From Streptomyces formicae (GTDB lineage Bacteria; Actinomycetota; Actinomycetes; Streptomycetales; Streptomycetaceae): DNA of 64,000 nt. This document shows, in pieces, positions 32,634 to 42,813 of the stretch. The position numbers were made by a program, and so were the translations under genes. The stretch's first letter is position 1, and the number at the start of each line of letters is the position of its first letter. The stretch lies in assembly GCF_002556545.1 (NCBI RefSeq), contig NZ_CP022685.1, forward strand, positions 2,790,001 through 2,854,000, written 5' to 3'. The notes below the pieces were generated by a model that made no database searches, had not been told where the DNA came from, and saw only the letters and a program-made list of their open reading frames with translations.

Positions 32634-34100
32634 TCAGTTCCCGCCGCGCCGCCGAGCGGAGGAGCGTTCCCCCGGCATCCACAGCAGCATCACCACGACC
32701 CCCGCGAGCAGGATGAACCCACTCGTACGGAACGCCGCCGCGTAGCCCTCGGTCAGCGCCTGCGGCGTGGTCGAACCGGCCATGGTGGTCGCCGCCACCG
32801 TGGAGAGCACCGCGAGGCCCAGCGAACCGCCCATCGTGCGCGAGGTGTTGATCAGGCCGGAGACGAGGCCCGCGTCCTTCGGCTGCGCGCCCGACGTGGC
32901 GAGCGAGGCGAGCGGCGTGGAGGCGAGGCCCGCGCCGAGCATCATCACGATGCCGGGCAGCATGATCGCGGTGACGTACGCCCCGTCGGCCGTCATGGTC
33001 GACTGCCAGCCGAACCCGGCCGCCGCGATGACGATGCCGATGACCGAGACGTTCTTGGCGCCGATCACCGGCATCAGACGCGGCGCGAGCTTCGAGCCGA
33101 GGACGATGGTCAGCGACGACGGGATGAGCGCGAGGCCCGCCTTCATCGGCGAGTAGTCGAGGACGTTCTGGGCGTACAGCGTCATGAAGTACCACATGGC
33201 GAACATGCCGCCGCCGCACACGAACATCGCGGCGTTCGCGGCCGACACCGAGCGCACCCTGAAGAGCTTCAGCGGCATCAGCGGCTCCTTGGTGCGCGCC
33301 TCCACCAGCAGGAACGCGGCGAGCAGCACGAGCCCCGCGGCCAGCGGCAGCAGGGTCTCCGCCGCCGTCCAGCCCTTCTGCTCGGTCTGCACGATGCCGT
33401 ACGCCAGGGTCGCGAGCCCCGCCGTCACCAGGATCGCGCCGGGCAGGTCGATCCGGCGCGTGCCGCTCGCGCGGCTCTCGCTCAGCCAGGCCGCCCCCGC
33501 GAGGATCACCAGCGCGCCGATCGGCACGTTGATCAGCAGCACCCAGCGCCAGGACAGCAGGTCGGTCAGGACGCCGCCGACCAGGCCACCGGCCGCGCCG
33601 CCGCCCGCGCCCACCGCGGACCAGGTGCCGATCGCCCTGACCCGCGCCGGGCCCTCGGGCACCGCGGAGGTGAGGATCGTCAGGGTCGAGGGGGCGAGCA
33701 CCGCGGCGCCGAGGCCCTGCACGGCCCGCGCCGCGAGCAACTGCCAGTCGGCCTGCGCGAGCCCGCCCGCGAGCGAGGCCGCGGTGAACAGGGCGAGCCC
33801 GACGAGGAACATCCGCTTGCGCCCGAAGAGGTCACCGGCGCGCCCGCCGAGCAGCATGAAGCCCGCGAAGGCGATGGAATAGGCGTTGACGACCCACTGG
33901 AGCCCCAGGGGGCTCATGCCGAGGTCGGCCCGCATCGACGGCAGCGCGGTGTTGACCACGGAGACGTCGAGGACGACGAGGAACTGTCCCGCACAGGCGG
34001 CGAGCAGCACGGCCCACATGGGGGCGGACTTCTTGCCGGGGGCGGTGGGCGGGTCGGCGGTTATGTAAGTGTCGGGGGACGTCTGAGCCATGACAGTCAT
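32634..34100 (-). CDS. DHA2-family MFS drug exporter
   Basis: 488 aa with 14 predicted membrane helices. Motif A GGRAGDLFGRKRMFLVGL lies after helix 2, motif C-like GAGGGAAGGLVGGVLTDLLSWRW in helix 5, and D in VVLDVSVVNTALPS (helix 1) is the DHA2 signature. Proton-driven drug or metabolite efflux is expected. It stands alone, convergent with the two-component operon. Confidence 0.9.
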   Translation of the reverse strand: MTVMAQTSPDTYITADPPTAPGKKSAPMWAVLLAACAGQFLVVLDVSVVNTALPSMRADLGMSPLGLQWVVNAYSIAFAGFMLLGGRAGDLFGRKRMFLVGLALFTAASLAGGLAQADWQLLAARAVQGLGAAVLAPSTLTILTSAVPEGPARVRAIGTWSAVGAGGGAAGGLVGGVLTDLLSWRWVLLINVPIGALVILAGAAWLSESRASGTRRIDLPGAILVTAGLATLAYGIVQTEQKGWTAAETLLPLAAGLVLLAAFLLVEARTKEPLMPLKLFRVRSVSAANAAMFVCGGGMFAMWYFMTLYAQNVLDYSPMKAGLALIPSSLTIVLGSKLAPRLMPVIGAKNVSVIGIVIAAAGFGWQSTMTADGAYVTAIMLPGIVMMLGAGLASTPLASLATSGAQPKDAGLVSGLINTSRTMGGSLGLAVLSTVAATTMAGSTTPQALTEGYAAAFRTSGFILLAGVVVMLLWMPGERSSARRRGGN

Positions 34101-34207
34101 CTTCTCAAGGGATGAGTGCCTTGGGCATCGGGATTTCGCTCCACGAGTCCTCGGGCCGTAGCCCTAGGTCTCGGGACCCCTTCTCGGGCCGCTCCTACTC
34201 GGTGGTC

Positions 34208-35398
34208 TCACGCCTCCCGTCGCAGCAGCGTCACCACCGCCGCCCCGCCGAGCCCGATGTTGTGCGCGAGCCCCACCCGCGCCCCCTCGACCTGTCGCGC
34301 CGCCGCCTCGCCCCGCAACTGCCAGGTCAGTTCGGCGACTTGGGCGATGCCCGTCGCGCCGAGGGGGTGGCCCTTGGAGATGAGACCGCCCGAGGGGTTC
34401 ACCACCCAGCGGCCGCCGTAGGTCGTCGCGCCGCTCTCGACGAGCTTGCCGGACTCACCGGGCGCGCACATGCCGAGCGCCTCGTACGTCAGGAGTTCGT
34501 TGACGGAGAAGCAGTCGTGCAGCTCGATGACGTCCACGTCCTCGATGCCGAGCCCCGCCCTGTCGTACACCTGACGCGCGGCCTCCCGTGACATCGGCTG
34601 GCCGACGGCGTCGACGCACGACCCCGACGCGAAGGACTCGCCGGTGTCCGTCGTCATGGCCTGGGCGGCGATCTCCACGGCGCGGCCTTCGAGGCCATGC
34701 CGCTCCACGAAGCGTTCGGAGACGACGACCGCGGCCGCCGAGCCGTCCGACGTCGGGGAGCACTGGAGCTTGGTGAGCGGGCGGTGGATGGTCTTGGCGG
34801 CGAGGACCTCGTCGACGGTGTACGCGTCCTGGAACTGGGCGTAGGGGTTGTTCACCGAGTGCCGGTGGTTCTTGGCGCCGACCGCGGCGAGCTGCGCCTC
34901 GGTCGTGCCGTACTTCTCCATGTGCTCGCGGGCCGCGTTGCCGAAGATCTGCGCGGTGGGCGGGGTCATCTCGAAGCCGTGGCGCGTGGCCATGATCCCG
35001 TAGTGGCGGGCGACGGGTGACGTCTTGAAGTCGCCCTCGCCGCCGCCTCCGAGCGAGCCGCGCGCCATCTTCTCGAAGCCGAGCGCCAGCACGCAGTCGT
35101 TGAGGCCGCCCTCGACGAACTGCCGCGCCATCATCAGCGCGGTCGACGCGGTCGCGCAGTTGTTGTTGACGTTGTAGACGGGGACGCCGGTCAGCCCCAG
35201 TTCGTAGGCGGCGCGCTGCCCGGCCGTCGAGACCTGGAAGCAGTAGCCGACGGGGACCTGTTCCACGTCCTCGTAGGAGATCCCGGCGTCGTCGAGGGCC
35301 TTGGTGCCCGCCTCCTTCGCCATGTCCCAGTACTGCCAGTCACGCGTCTCGGGCTTCTCGAACTTGGTCATCCCGACGCCGACGATGTACGCCTTCAT
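34208..35398 (-). CDS. Thiolase / lipid-transfer protein (SCPx-like, Ltp)
   Basis: 396 aa. The nucleophile lies in [20 protein letters not shown], the catalytic His in [20 protein letters not shown] and the final motif in [18 protein letters not shown]. The [11 protein letters not shown] form and length match the SCPx-type Ltp proteins which act as thiolase or aldolase in steroid side-chain degradation. It is 14 bases downstream of a fused acyl-CoA dehydrogenase in one operon. Confidence 0.88.
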   Translation of the reverse strand: MKAYIVGVGMTKFEKPETRDWQYWDMAKEAGTKALDDAGISYEDVEQVPVGYCFQVSTAGQRAAYELGLTGVPVYNVNNNCATASTALMMARQFVEGGLNDCVLALGFEKMARGSLGGGGEGDFKTSPVARHYGIMATRHGFEMTPPTAQIFGNAAREHMEKYGTTEAQLAAVGAKNHRHSVNNPYAQFQDAYTVDEVLAAKTIHRPLTKLQCSPTSDGSAAAVVVSERFVERHGLEGRAVEIAAQAMTTDTGESFASGSCVDAVGQPMSREAARQVYDRAGLGIEDVDVIELHDCFSVNELLTYEALGMCAPGESGKLVESGATTYGGRWVVNPSGGLISKGHPLGATGIAQVAELTWQLRGEAAARQVEGARVGLAHNIGLGGAAVVTLLRREA

Positions 35399-35412
35399 CT
35401 CTGCTGTTCCTC

Positions 35413-37587
35413 TCAGTCACGCGGCAGGCCGAGGATCCGCTCGGCGACGACGTTGAGCTGGACCTGGGTGGTGCCGCCCGCGATGGTCAGGCAGCGCGAC
35501 ATCAGGAAGCCGTGCAGCGCCCGCTCCCCCGCGCCCTCGCGCACCGCGCCCGCGGGGCCGAGCAGTTCGAGGGCGAGTTCGGCGACCTTCTGCTGGTGCG
35601 GGGTCTGGACGAGCTTGCGCACCGAGGCGCCCGCGCCCGGCTCCGCGCCCGCCACCTGCTGGGTGGTGGTCCGCAGGCCGATGCAGGCGAGCGCGTGCGC
35701 CTCCGCGGCGAGCGCGCCGATGCGGGCGCGGTAGGAGCCGTCCAGGTCTGCGGCGCGGGCGATGAGCGCTTCGAGGCCGGTGTCGAAGGTCAACTGGTCG
35801 GCCATGTGGACGCGTTCGTTGCCGAGAGTGTCGCGGGCCACCCGCCAGCCGTCGTCGACCCGGCCGACCACCGCGTCCTCGGGGAGCAGCACGTCGTCGA
35901 AGTACACCTCGTTGAAGAGGGAGTCGCCGGTGATCTCCTTGAGCGGGCGGACGTCGATCCCCTGGCCCCCCTCGGAGACCGCGGCCTTCATGTCGACGAG
36001 GAAGTACGTGAGCCCTTTGTGCTTGGGGGCGTCGGGGTTCGTGCGGGCGAGCAGGATGCCGTGGTCCGCCCACTGGGCCGCGCTCGTCCACACCTTCTGG
36101 CCGTTGACGCGCCAGCCCCCTTCGACGCGTTCGGCCTTCGTGCGCAGCGAGGCGAGGTCGGAGCCCGCGCCCGGCTCGCTGAAGAGCTGGCACCAGAGCA
36201 ACTCGCCGCGCAGAGTGGGCGCGATGAAGCGTTCCCGCTGTTCTTCCGTGCCGTACGCGAGGAGGGAAGGCACCACCCAGGTCGCGATGCCGAGTTCGCT
36301 GAGCTTGACGCCCGCCGCCGCCAACTCTTCCTGGATGACGAGCTGTTGGACGGGTCCCGCGCCGATGCCGTACGGCTCGGGCAGGTGCGGGGCCGCGTAG
36401 CCGGTGGGCGCGAGGGCCTTGCGGGCCGCCGCGGGGTCGAGTCCGCGGGCCCCGGCGATCACCTCGCGGGCCCGCGCGCGGTACGCCTCCGCCTCGCGCG
36501 GCAGCGCGAGCCGCAGCTCCCTGCGCGCACCGCCCTCGGTGAGCCGCACGGCGCGCTGCCGGTGCGCGTCACCGGCGCCGAAGAGCTGGCGCGCCACGAC
36601 CGCCCTGCGCAGGTACAGGTGCGCGTCGTGCTCCCAGGTGAAGCCGATGCCGCCGAGGATCTGCACACAGTCCTTGGCGCAGGAGTGGGCGGCGTCCAGC
36701 GCGGTGGCGGCGGCGAGGGCGCCTACCAGACCGCGCACCTCGGGCGGCTCGTCGGCGGCGCGGGCCGCGTCCCAGGCCAGGGCGCGGGCCTGCTCGACGC
36801 GGACGAGCATGTCGGCGCAGAGGTGCTTGACGCCCTGGAACTGCCCGATGGGCCGCCCGAACTGCTCGCGCACCTTGGCGTGTTCGGCCGCGGTGTGCAG
36901 CGCCCAGGCCGCGGTGCCGCAGGCGTCGGCGGCGAGCACGACAGCGGCCAGGTCGCGCACGGTCGCCGCGTCCAGGGCGAGCAGCCGCCCCGCGGGCACG
37001 TGCGCGGCCCGCGCGCTCACCTCGGCGGTCGGCCGGGTCGGATCGGCGCTCTCCTGCGTCCGTACGGTCAGCGCGTCGGCGTCGACGGCGAGCCAGACCG
37101 GGCCCGCGGCGGACGCGGCGGCCAGGACGAGCAGGTCGGCGTCGCCGCCGGAGAGCACGGGCGGCGCGGTGCCGTCCAGGACGTAGCCGTCCGGGACGCT
37201 GACGGCGGTGAGCGTGCCGGGCCCCAGGGCGACGGCGCCGATGCGGGTGCCGTCGGCGAGCCCGGCGGCCAGGTCGCGGGCGCCCGCGCGGTGCAGGACG
37301 GTGGCGGCCAGGGAGCTCGCCGCGTACGGCCCGGGGAGCGCGGCCAAGGCCGCCTCCTCCAGGACGACGGCGAGATCGAGCAGGTCACCGCCTCCGCCGC
37401 CGCACTCCTCGGGCAGATGCACCCCGAGCAGCCCTTGCTCGGCGAGTCCGTCCCAGTAGCCGGGGCGGCCGCCCCCGTGGGGCTCGTCGAGCAGCGCGCG
37501 CCTCTCCTCGGGTGGCACGGCGCGCGCGATCCAGCCGCGCACGGCCGAGGCCAACTCCCTTTGCTCCTGCGTGATTCCGATCCCCAT
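35413..37587 (-). CDS. Fused double acyl-CoA dehydrogenase (FadE34/ChsE3-like)
   Basis: 724 aa, about twice the usual ACAD length. The start ATG ([20 protein letters not shown]) follows GAGGA. Residues 1-360 are one ACAD unit ending [20 protein letters not shown]; residues 370-724 are a second, with [20 protein letters not shown] and ending [20 protein letters not shown]. Mycobacterial steroid ACADs work as alpha2-beta2 pairs, and fused forms such as FadE34 exist. The second unit has Gln where many ACADs carry Glu in the ending motif. A KstR-type site lies 43 bases before the start. The product should oxidise a branched or steroid acyl-CoA. Confidence 0.88.
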   Translation of the reverse strand: MGIGITQEQRELASAVRGWIARAVPPEERRALLDEPHGGGRPGYWDGLAEQGLLGVHLPEECGGGGGDLLDLAVVLEEAALAALPGPYAASSLAATVLHRAGARDLAAGLADGTRIGAVALGPGTLTAVSVPDGYVLDGTAPPVLSGGDADLLVLAAASAAGPVWLAVDADALTVRTQESADPTRPTAEVSARAAHVPAGRLLALDAATVRDLAAVVLAADACGTAAWALHTAAEHAKVREQFGRPIGQFQGVKHLCADMLVRVEQARALAWDAARAADEPPEVRGLVGALAAATALDAAHSCAKDCVQILGGIGFTWEHDAHLYLRRAVVARQLFGAGDAHRQRAVRLTEGGARRELRLALPREAEAYRARAREVIAGARGLDPAAARKALAPTGYAAPHLPEPYGIGAGPVQQLVIQEELAAAGVKLSELGIATWVVPSLLAYGTEEQRERFIAPTLRGELLWCQLFSEPGAGSDLASLRTKAERVEGGWRVNGQKVWTSAAQWADHGILLARTNPDAPKHKGLTYFLVDMKAAVSEGGQGIDVRPLKEITGDSLFNEVYFDDVLLPEDAVVGRVDDGWRVARDTLGNERVHMADQLTFDTGLEALIARAADLDGSYRARIGALAAEAHALACIGLRTTTQQVAGAEPGAGASVRKLVQTPHQQKVAELALELLGPAGAVREGAGERALHGFLMSRCLTIAGGTTQVQLNVVAERILGLPRD

Positions 37588-37629
37588 GCGCATCCTCGCC
37601 GGTAGCAGCTGCCGGGACGGCGGCCAGAC

Positions 37630-37643
37630 TAGAACACGTTTCA
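37630..37643. promoter_or_regulatory. KstR-type operator upstream of the fused acyl-CoA dehydrogenase
   Basis: TAGAACACGTTTCA fits TnnAACnnGTTnnA at all fixed positions, 43 bases upstream of the ATG at 37587. Confidence 0.78.
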
Positions 37644-37644
37644 A

Positions 37645-37661
37645 TCTGACGGAAGGTCAGA
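37645..37661. promoter_or_regulatory. CTGAC-N5-GTCAG palindrome
   Basis: TCTGACGGAAGGTCAGA, directly beside the KstR-type site and followed by ATACGGG, as is the copy at 42814-42828. Probably a second repressor binding site for the acyl-CoA dehydrogenase promoter. Confidence 0.6.
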
Positions 37662-37827
37662 TACGGGTCGTCTTCCGCGAGCGCTCCGGGCGCCGGATGA
37701 TGAACCGGTTAACAGAAGGTCAAGAGTTCACCGGGTACGCCAAACGTCGGAATAGTCGCCCTGGGTAACGGGTTCGGCCTACACGTACCCCTGCCACGCA
37801 CCACCTTCCGCCCGGAGGCCCCACGCA

Positions 37828-39582
37828 ATGTCGATGACCGCGACCCCACCACGCGGCATACGCGGAGTCGTCCCCGTTCTCGCCTTCTCCGGCATCGTCG
37901 TCGCGGTCATGCAGACCCTGCTCGTGCCGGTCATCAAGGACCTGCCGACCCTGCTGAGCACCGCGCCCTCGAACGCCACCTGGGTCATGACCTCGACCCT
38001 GCTCGCCGGTGCCGTGTCCACCCCGATCATGGGGCGCCTCGGTGACCTCTTCGGCAAGCGCCGGATGCTGCTCAGCAGCCTCGCCGTGATGGTCGTCGGC
38101 TCGCTGATCTGCGGATTCACCGACGATCTCGTGGTGATGATCGTCGGCCGCGCGCTCCAGGGCTTCGCGATGGGCGCCATCCCGCTCGGCATCGGCCTGA
38201 TGCGCGACATGCTGCCGCGCGAGAAGCTCGGCTCCTCGATGGCGCTGATGAGCTCGTCCGTCGGCGTCGGCGGCGGCCTCGCACTGCCGCTCGCCGCCCT
38301 GACCGCGCAGCACACCGACTGGCACGCGCTGTTCTTCGGCGCCGCCGGTCTCGGCGTCCTCTCCATGGTGCTCACCTTCCTGTTCGTGCCGGAGAGCCCG
38401 CTGCGCGCACCGGGCAGCTTCGACGTGCTCGGCGCGATCGGCCTCTCCGCCGGGCTCGTCCTCTTCCTGCTGCCCATCACCAAGGGCAGCGACTGGGGCT
38501 GGAGCTCGGGCACCACGCTCGGACTCTTCGGCGCCGCTGCCGTCGTGCTCCTCCTCTGGGGCCTGATGGAGCTGCGGGTCAAGGCGCCGCTGGTCGACCT
38601 GCGCACCACGGCACGGCGTGAGGTGCTGCTCACCAACCTCGCCTCGATCATGGTCGGTGTCGCCTTCTACGCCATCTCACTGGTCCTTCCGCAGCTCCTC
38701 CAGCTGCCGGAGGCCACCGGCTACGGGCTCGGCCAGTCGATGGTCGTCGCGGGCCTGTGCGTGGCGCCGCTCGGCCTGACGATGATGTTCATGGCGCCGG
38801 TCTACGCCCGCCTCTCGGCGAAGTACGGCCCGAAGGTCACCCTGATCCTCGGCATGCTGATCATCGCGATCGGCTACGGCGCGGGCCTCGGCCTGATGAG
38901 CGCCGCCTGGCAGACCGTCGTCATCTCGGTGGCCGTCGGCGCGGGCATCGGCCTCGCCTACTCCTCGCTGCCCGCCCTGATCATCGGTGCGGTCGACCCG
39001 TCCGAGACCGGCGCGGCCAACGGGCTCAACACCCTGATGCGCTCCATCGGTACGTCCGTGTCCAGCGCGGTCATCGGCATGGTCCTCGCCAACACGGCGA
39101 ACCACGTCGGCGGTGTCGACGTGCCCACCCTGCACGGCTTCCGCGTCTCGTTCCTGATCGCCACGGGCGCGGTCGCGGTCGGTCTGCTCTTCGCCCTCTT
39201 CCTCCCCTCCGCACGCCGCTCGACCAAGCCGCAGCTGCGCGCGAGCAGCGAGGAGGACGCCAACCTGGAGCGCGCCACGGAGGTCCTCGCGGGGTTCCAC
39301 GGGCAGGTGCACGGCGCGGACGGGGGGCCGCTCGCGCGGGCCAAGGTGACGTTGATCGACCGGCGCGGCAAGCAGGCGGGTGCCGCCCTCACGGATGCGG
39401 AGGGCCGCTACTCCCTGGCGGTGCCCGCGGACGGTTCCTACGTCCTCGCGGCCACGGCCAGCGGGCACGCGCCGCATGCCTCCGCGGCGGCGCATCCCGG
39501 GGACGACCGGGCGGTGCGGGTCGACTTGGCGTTGGCCGGGGCCGGGTCCCCGACGCAGGACGGGAGCGACGTCCCCGCGTGA
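37828..39582 (+). CDS. MFS exporter with C-terminal carboxypeptidase-regulatory-like domain
   Basis: 584 aa. Residues 1-465 are a 14-helix MFS transporter of the EmrB/QacA type: motif A MGRLGDLFGKRRMLLSSL, motif C-like GVGGGLALPLAALTAQHTDW. After a short charged linker (RRSTKPQLRASSEEDANLER), residues 490-575 form a beta-sandwich: GFHGQVHGADGGPLARAKVT, then TDAEGRYSLAVPADGSYVLA. That is the CarboxypepD_reg/Cna-B-like fold normally seen outside the cell. With 14 helices the C-terminus is expected in the cytoplasm, so the fusion is unusual. Substrate is unknown. Two candidate operators lie in the divergent promoter. Confidence 0.88.
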   Translation: MSMTATPPRGIRGVVPVLAFSGIVVAVMQTLLVPVIKDLPTLLSTAPSNATWVMTSTLLAGAVSTPIMGRLGDLFGKRRMLLSSLAVMVVGSLICGFTDDLVVMIVGRALQGFAMGAIPLGIGLMRDMLPREKLGSSMALMSSSVGVGGGLALPLAALTAQHTDWHALFFGAAGLGVLSMVLTFLFVPESPLRAPGSFDVLGAIGLSAGLVLFLLPITKGSDWGWSSGTTLGLFGAAAVVLLLWGLMELRVKAPLVDLRTTARREVLLTNLASIMVGVAFYAISLVLPQLLQLPEATGYGLGQSMVVAGLCVAPLGLTMMFMAPVYARLSAKYGPKVTLILGMLIIAIGYGAGLGLMSAAWQTVVISVAVGAGIGLAYSSLPALIIGAVDPSETGAANGLNTLMRSIGTSVSSAVIGMVLANTANHVGGVDVPTLHGFRVSFLIATGAVAVGLLFALFLPSARRSTKPQLRASSEEDANLERATEVLAGFHGQVHGADGGPLARAKVTLIDRRGKQAGAALTDAEGRYSLAVPADGSYVLAATASGHAPHASAAAHPGDDRAVRVDLALAGAGSPTQDGSDVPA

Positions 39583-39644
39583 CCTGCGGGGCAGGGGCGG
39601 GGGGCAGGGGGGTCGTTCGTCGCGTGCGGGCCCGCTGCGGCTTG

Positions 39645-39863
39645 TCGCGCAGTTCCCCGCGCCCCTTTAGGGGCGCGGGGAACTGCGCGAGGACGGACCA
39701 CGACCGGCACCCGGCAACGACCCCGGACACGGCAGACGCGACCCCACCAAGGCCCCGGGGCCAGAATCCGCGGACCGGCTTGGGCTGAGCGCGCAGTTCC
39801 CCGCGCCCCCAAATACACGCCCCCACCAGGCACACCCGGTCAGGGGCGCGGGGAACTGCGCGA
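39645..39863. repeat. Cluster of four palindromic repeat units
   Basis: Units at 39645-39666 and 39669-39690 form a perfect 22-bp inverted pair with a two-base loop. Units at 39789-39810 and 39842-39863 form a second, wider pair. Sequences flanking the rightward units (GAGGACGGACC and CACCCGGCAACGA) are also repeated directly. The region of 390 bases between the MFS and methyltransferase genes contains nothing else recognisable; the hairpins may end transcription from the MFS gene. Confidence 0.85.
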
Positions 39864-39973
39864 GGACGGACCCCCCACCCGCACCCGGCAACGAAAAGGG
39901 GCGCCCCCGTCCAGCCGGGCCATGGCGCACCGTGCATCATGGTGCGCCCACCCCACCCGCCCAGGAGGACCCC

Positions 39974-40624
39974 GTGGCCATCGAGCCCGAGCCGGAGATC
40001 GTCGCCGCCTTTGAGGCCGCCAAGGGGTTCATGCCCCGGGGCGAGGGCCTCGCCCTGTACGCGGCCGCGGCGGAAGCCGCCACGCTCGGGCTGCCGCTGC
40101 TCGAAGTCGGCACGTACTGCGGGCGCTCCACGATCCTGCTCGCCGACGCCGCACGCCGGGGCGGAGTGAGCGCGATCACCGTGGACCACCACCGCGGCAG
40201 CGAGGAGCAGCAGCCCGGCTGGGAGTACCACGACCCGGAGACGGTGGACCCCGAGGTCGGCCGGATGGACACGCTGCCCACCTTCCGCCGCACCCTGCAC
40301 GCGGCGGGCATCGAGGACCACGTGATCGCGATCGTCGGCCGCTCGCCGCAGGTGGCGAAGGCGTGGGGCGGACCGCTCGGCTTCGTGTTCATCGACGGCG
40401 GCCACACCGACGAGCACGCCACGGCCGACTACGAGGGCTGGGCCCCGCACCTCGCCGACGGCGGCCTCCTCGTCATCCACGACGTCTTCCCCGACCCGGT
40501 CGACATCATGACCGGACAGGCCCCGTACCGCGTCTACCTCAGGGCCCTGGAGTCCGGCGCGTTCACCGAGGTCGCAGCGGTGGACTCGCTGCGCGTGCTG
40601 CGCCGAACGGGAGCGGGGACCTGA
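39974..40624 (+). CDS. Class I SAM-dependent methyltransferase
   Basis: 216 aa from GTG after AGGAGG. Motif I PLLEVGTYCGRSTILLADAA binds SAM, with the acidic loop VSAITVDHHRGSEEQQ and motif LGFVFIDGGHTDEHATADYE followed by HDVFPDP. The FIDGGH form is that of Methyltransf_24/CmcI-like O-methyltransferases. Substrate is unknown. It is followed on the same strand by an amidase after 22 bases. Confidence 0.82.
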   Translation: MAIEPEPEIVAAFEAAKGFMPRGEGLALYAAAAEAATLGLPLLEVGTYCGRSTILLADAARRGGVSAITVDHHRGSEEQQPGWEYHDPETVDPEVGRMDTLPTFRRTLHAAGIEDHVIAIVGRSPQVAKAWGGPLGFVFIDGGHTDEHATADYEGWAPHLADGGLLVIHDVFPDPVDIMTGQAPYRVYLRALESGAFTEVAAVDSLRVLRRTGAGT

Positions 40625-40646
40625 CCTCGCGGATAGGCTCGCCCTC

Positions 40647-41678
40647 GTGTCGTACGTAGGTCCGGAATTCGATCCCTCCCCGCCGCCGAGGCGCCGCTTC
40701 GGCAGGCGCCCGCTGACCGTGACGGTGGCCGCGCTGGTGCCGGCCTGCCTCGCGGGCTGGCTGGTCTACCAGGCCACCAGCGGCTCCGACGACGGCGGCC
40801 CCGACCGGTCGCTGCCCGCGTCGAGCTCCTCGTCGCGGCAGGCCACACCGCCGGAGTCCGGGTCCGCCCCGTCCTCCCCCTCGCATCCCGACCCGGACAA
40901 GTCCGACAAGGGAGGTGGAGAAGGGAAGGGAAAGGGCGATGACGGCAAGGGCGACGGCAACGATTCGACTACGAAGCCGCCCGCCCGGCGCCCCGCCGCG
41001 GACGGCCCACTCAAGGGCAAGATCGTCGTCGTCGACCCCGGCCACAACTCCGGCAACTTCCAGCACGCCTCCGAGATCAACCGCCAGGTCGACATCGGGA
41101 CGAACCGCAAGGCGTGCGACACCACGGGCACCTCCACCAACGCCGGTTACACCGAGGCCAAGTTCACCCTGGACGTGTCCCGGCGACTGCGCACCCTGCT
41201 GGAGAAGCAGGGCGCCACGGTCGAGTTCACCCAGGACGGCGACCGCCCCTGGGGCCCGTGCGTCGACGAACGCGCGCAGATCGGCAACAAGCTCCACGCG
41301 GACGCGGTCGTCTCCGTCCACGCCGACGGCTCGGGCGCCGGGAACCGCGGCTTCCACGTGATCATGCCGGGAAAGGTGAAGGCCGGATCGGCCGACACCA
41401 CGCCGATCGTGGCGCCCTCCAAAGAGTTGGGCGAACGCATCGCGGGCAGCTTCCTGCACGCCACGGGCAGCGCCCCCTCCAACTACATCGGCGGCGGCAC
41501 GGGCCTCGACACCCGCAAGGACCTCGGCGGCCTGAACCTCTCCACCGTCCCCAAGGTGTTCATCGAGTGCGGCAACATGCGCGACGCGAAGGACGCGGCG
41601 CAGCTGACGAGCGGCGCGTGGCGGCAGAAGGCGGCGCAGGGGATCTCTGACGGAATCGTGGGATTCCTCCGCGGGTAG
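40647..41678 (+). CDS. N-acetylmuramoyl-L-alanine amidase (Amidase_3), membrane-anchored
   Basis: 343 aa from GTG. A signal anchor lies at residues 20-42 (RRPLTVTVAALVPACLAGWL). A long Ser/Pro/Gly/Lys linker reaches about residue 125. The Amidase_3 domain starts IVVVDPGHNSGNFQHASEIN (first zinc His and Glu) and includes VVSVHADGSGAGNRGFHVIM (second zinc His) and KVFIECGNMRDAKDAAQL (catalytic Glu). It cleaves the bond between MurNAc and the stem peptide in the cell wall. Confidence 0.9.
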   Translation: MSYVGPEFDPSPPPRRRFGRRPLTVTVAALVPACLAGWLVYQATSGSDDGGPDRSLPASSSSSRQATPPESGSAPSSPSHPDPDKSDKGGGEGKGKGDDGKGDGNDSTTKPPARRPAADGPLKGKIVVVDPGHNSGNFQHASEINRQVDIGTNRKACDTTGTSTNAGYTEAKFTLDVSRRLRTLLEKQGATVEFTQDGDRPWGPCVDERAQIGNKLHADAVVSVHADGSGAGNRGFHVIMPGKVKAGSADTTPIVAPSKELGERIAGSFLHATGSAPSNYIGGGTGLDTRKDLGGLNLSTVPKVFIECGNMRDAKDAAQLTSGAWRQKAAQGISDGIVGFLRG

Positions 41679-41861
41679 GCCGAGAAGGCCCCGTGGTCGA
41701 AGCGTGGACGTCTTTATCCCGAGCAGACACCCCGCCCGTCCGGACGATATTGTCCTCCATACGATGAGGGGCCACCCCCGCGCTTCGCGCACCGCGACAC
41801 GACCGCGACTACGGCGACAGCGACGCCTCCACTGACGAGACGACTGACGAAGGACCCTGAA

Positions 41862-42737
41862 GTGAATTTCCGCTCCCTCACTCGAGGCGACGGCGTGGTG
41901 ATCGGAGCAGCGGTGTTGCTCTTCATCGCCTCGTTCCTCGACACCCTCGACATCGAAGGCGCCCCCAGCGACAAGCTGCCGAACGCCTGGGAGAACGGCA
42001 ACCTGCTGCTGAGCGTGTACCTGCTCGGCATCATCGGTGCGGCTCTCATCGTCGTCGGCCGCACGCTGCCGCAGCAGCGCAAGATCGTGGGCCTCGACCT
42101 CGGCCAGCTCGGTGTGGCGTTCACCATCGCCGCCGCGTGGAGCTCCCTCGGCGCGATCTTCGACACCGACCAGTCCTACGGCTTCTTCTTCGACAGCTCG
42201 CTCGGCGCCCGCGGAGACTCCCCGGACGCCGGTGTCGGCCTCATCCTCGGCCTGATCGGCGCCCTGGTGCTCGCCGCCGGCGCGATCACCACGCTGATCG
42301 TCCCGGCCCTCAAGGCCCCCCTCATGGGCGCCCCGCGCCCGATGACCCCGCAGCCCTACGGCGGCCAGCCGCAGGGCGGCTACGGCTACCCGGGTGCGGG
42401 CGCCCCGCAGCAGGGTGCTCCGTACGGCGGCCAGCCGGGCCAGCCCGGTCAGCCGCAGGGCGGTCAGTCCTTCGGTGGTCAGCCGCAGCCGCAGGCCGGG
42501 CAGACCCCGCCGCCCGCGCAGGCGCAGGCGCCCGCCGGTGACTTCTCGCCGTTCTGGTTCGCCGTGCCGGTGCCGCGTCCGCTGTACGCGGAGGACGGCT
42601 CGCCCACGCCGATCGCCGAACTGGCGCCCGGCACCTGGTACTTGGCCGTCGAGCAGCGCGGCCCCGGCCTGGTGGCCCAGACGCAGGACGGCCGTCGCGG
42701 CGTCCTCCAGGACACCACGGGGATCCAGCGCGGCTGA
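41862..42737 (+). CDS. Four-helix membrane protein with Gln/Gly/Pro-rich linker
   Basis: 291 aa from GTG. Hydrophobic segments at about 12-28, 45-65, 75-95 and 125-148. A repeat-rich linker (YGGQPQGGYGYPGAGAPQQG and QPGQPGQPQGGQSFGGQP) spans 160-220. A small C-terminal domain at 225-291 (FWFAVPVPRPLYAEDGSPTP, then GTWYLAVEQRGPGLVAQTQD) may be cytoplasmic. The pattern resembles DUF5336-type actinobacterial proteins, some linked to cell envelope. Function is unknown. A terminator follows. Confidence 0.65.
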   Translation: MNFRSLTRGDGVVIGAAVLLFIASFLDTLDIEGAPSDKLPNAWENGNLLLSVYLLGIIGAALIVVGRTLPQQRKIVGLDLGQLGVAFTIAAAWSSLGAIFDTDQSYGFFFDSSLGARGDSPDAGVGLILGLIGALVLAAGAITTLIVPALKAPLMGAPRPMTPQPYGGQPQGGYGYPGAGAPQQGAPYGGQPGQPGQPQGGQSFGGQPQPQAGQTPPPAQAQAPAGDFSPFWFAVPVPRPLYAEDGSPTPIAELAPGTWYLAVEQRGPGLVAQTQDGRRGVLQDTTGIQRG

Positions 42738-42755
42738 TCGTCGCCGACACCTCGC

Positions 42756-42783
42756 GGCCCCTCGCCCTTCCGGGCGGGGGGCC
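42756..42783 (+). terminator. Hairpin terminator
   Basis: GGCCCCTCGCCC (42756-42767) pairs with GGGCGGGGGGCC (42772-42783) with one G-T wobble and a TTCC loop, 18 bases after the stop of the 41862 gene. A short T-rich stretch (GTTGTCG) follows. Confidence 0.75.
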
Positions 42784-42813
42784 GTTGTCGTACAGTCGCC
42801 ACCCGACAGTGAA

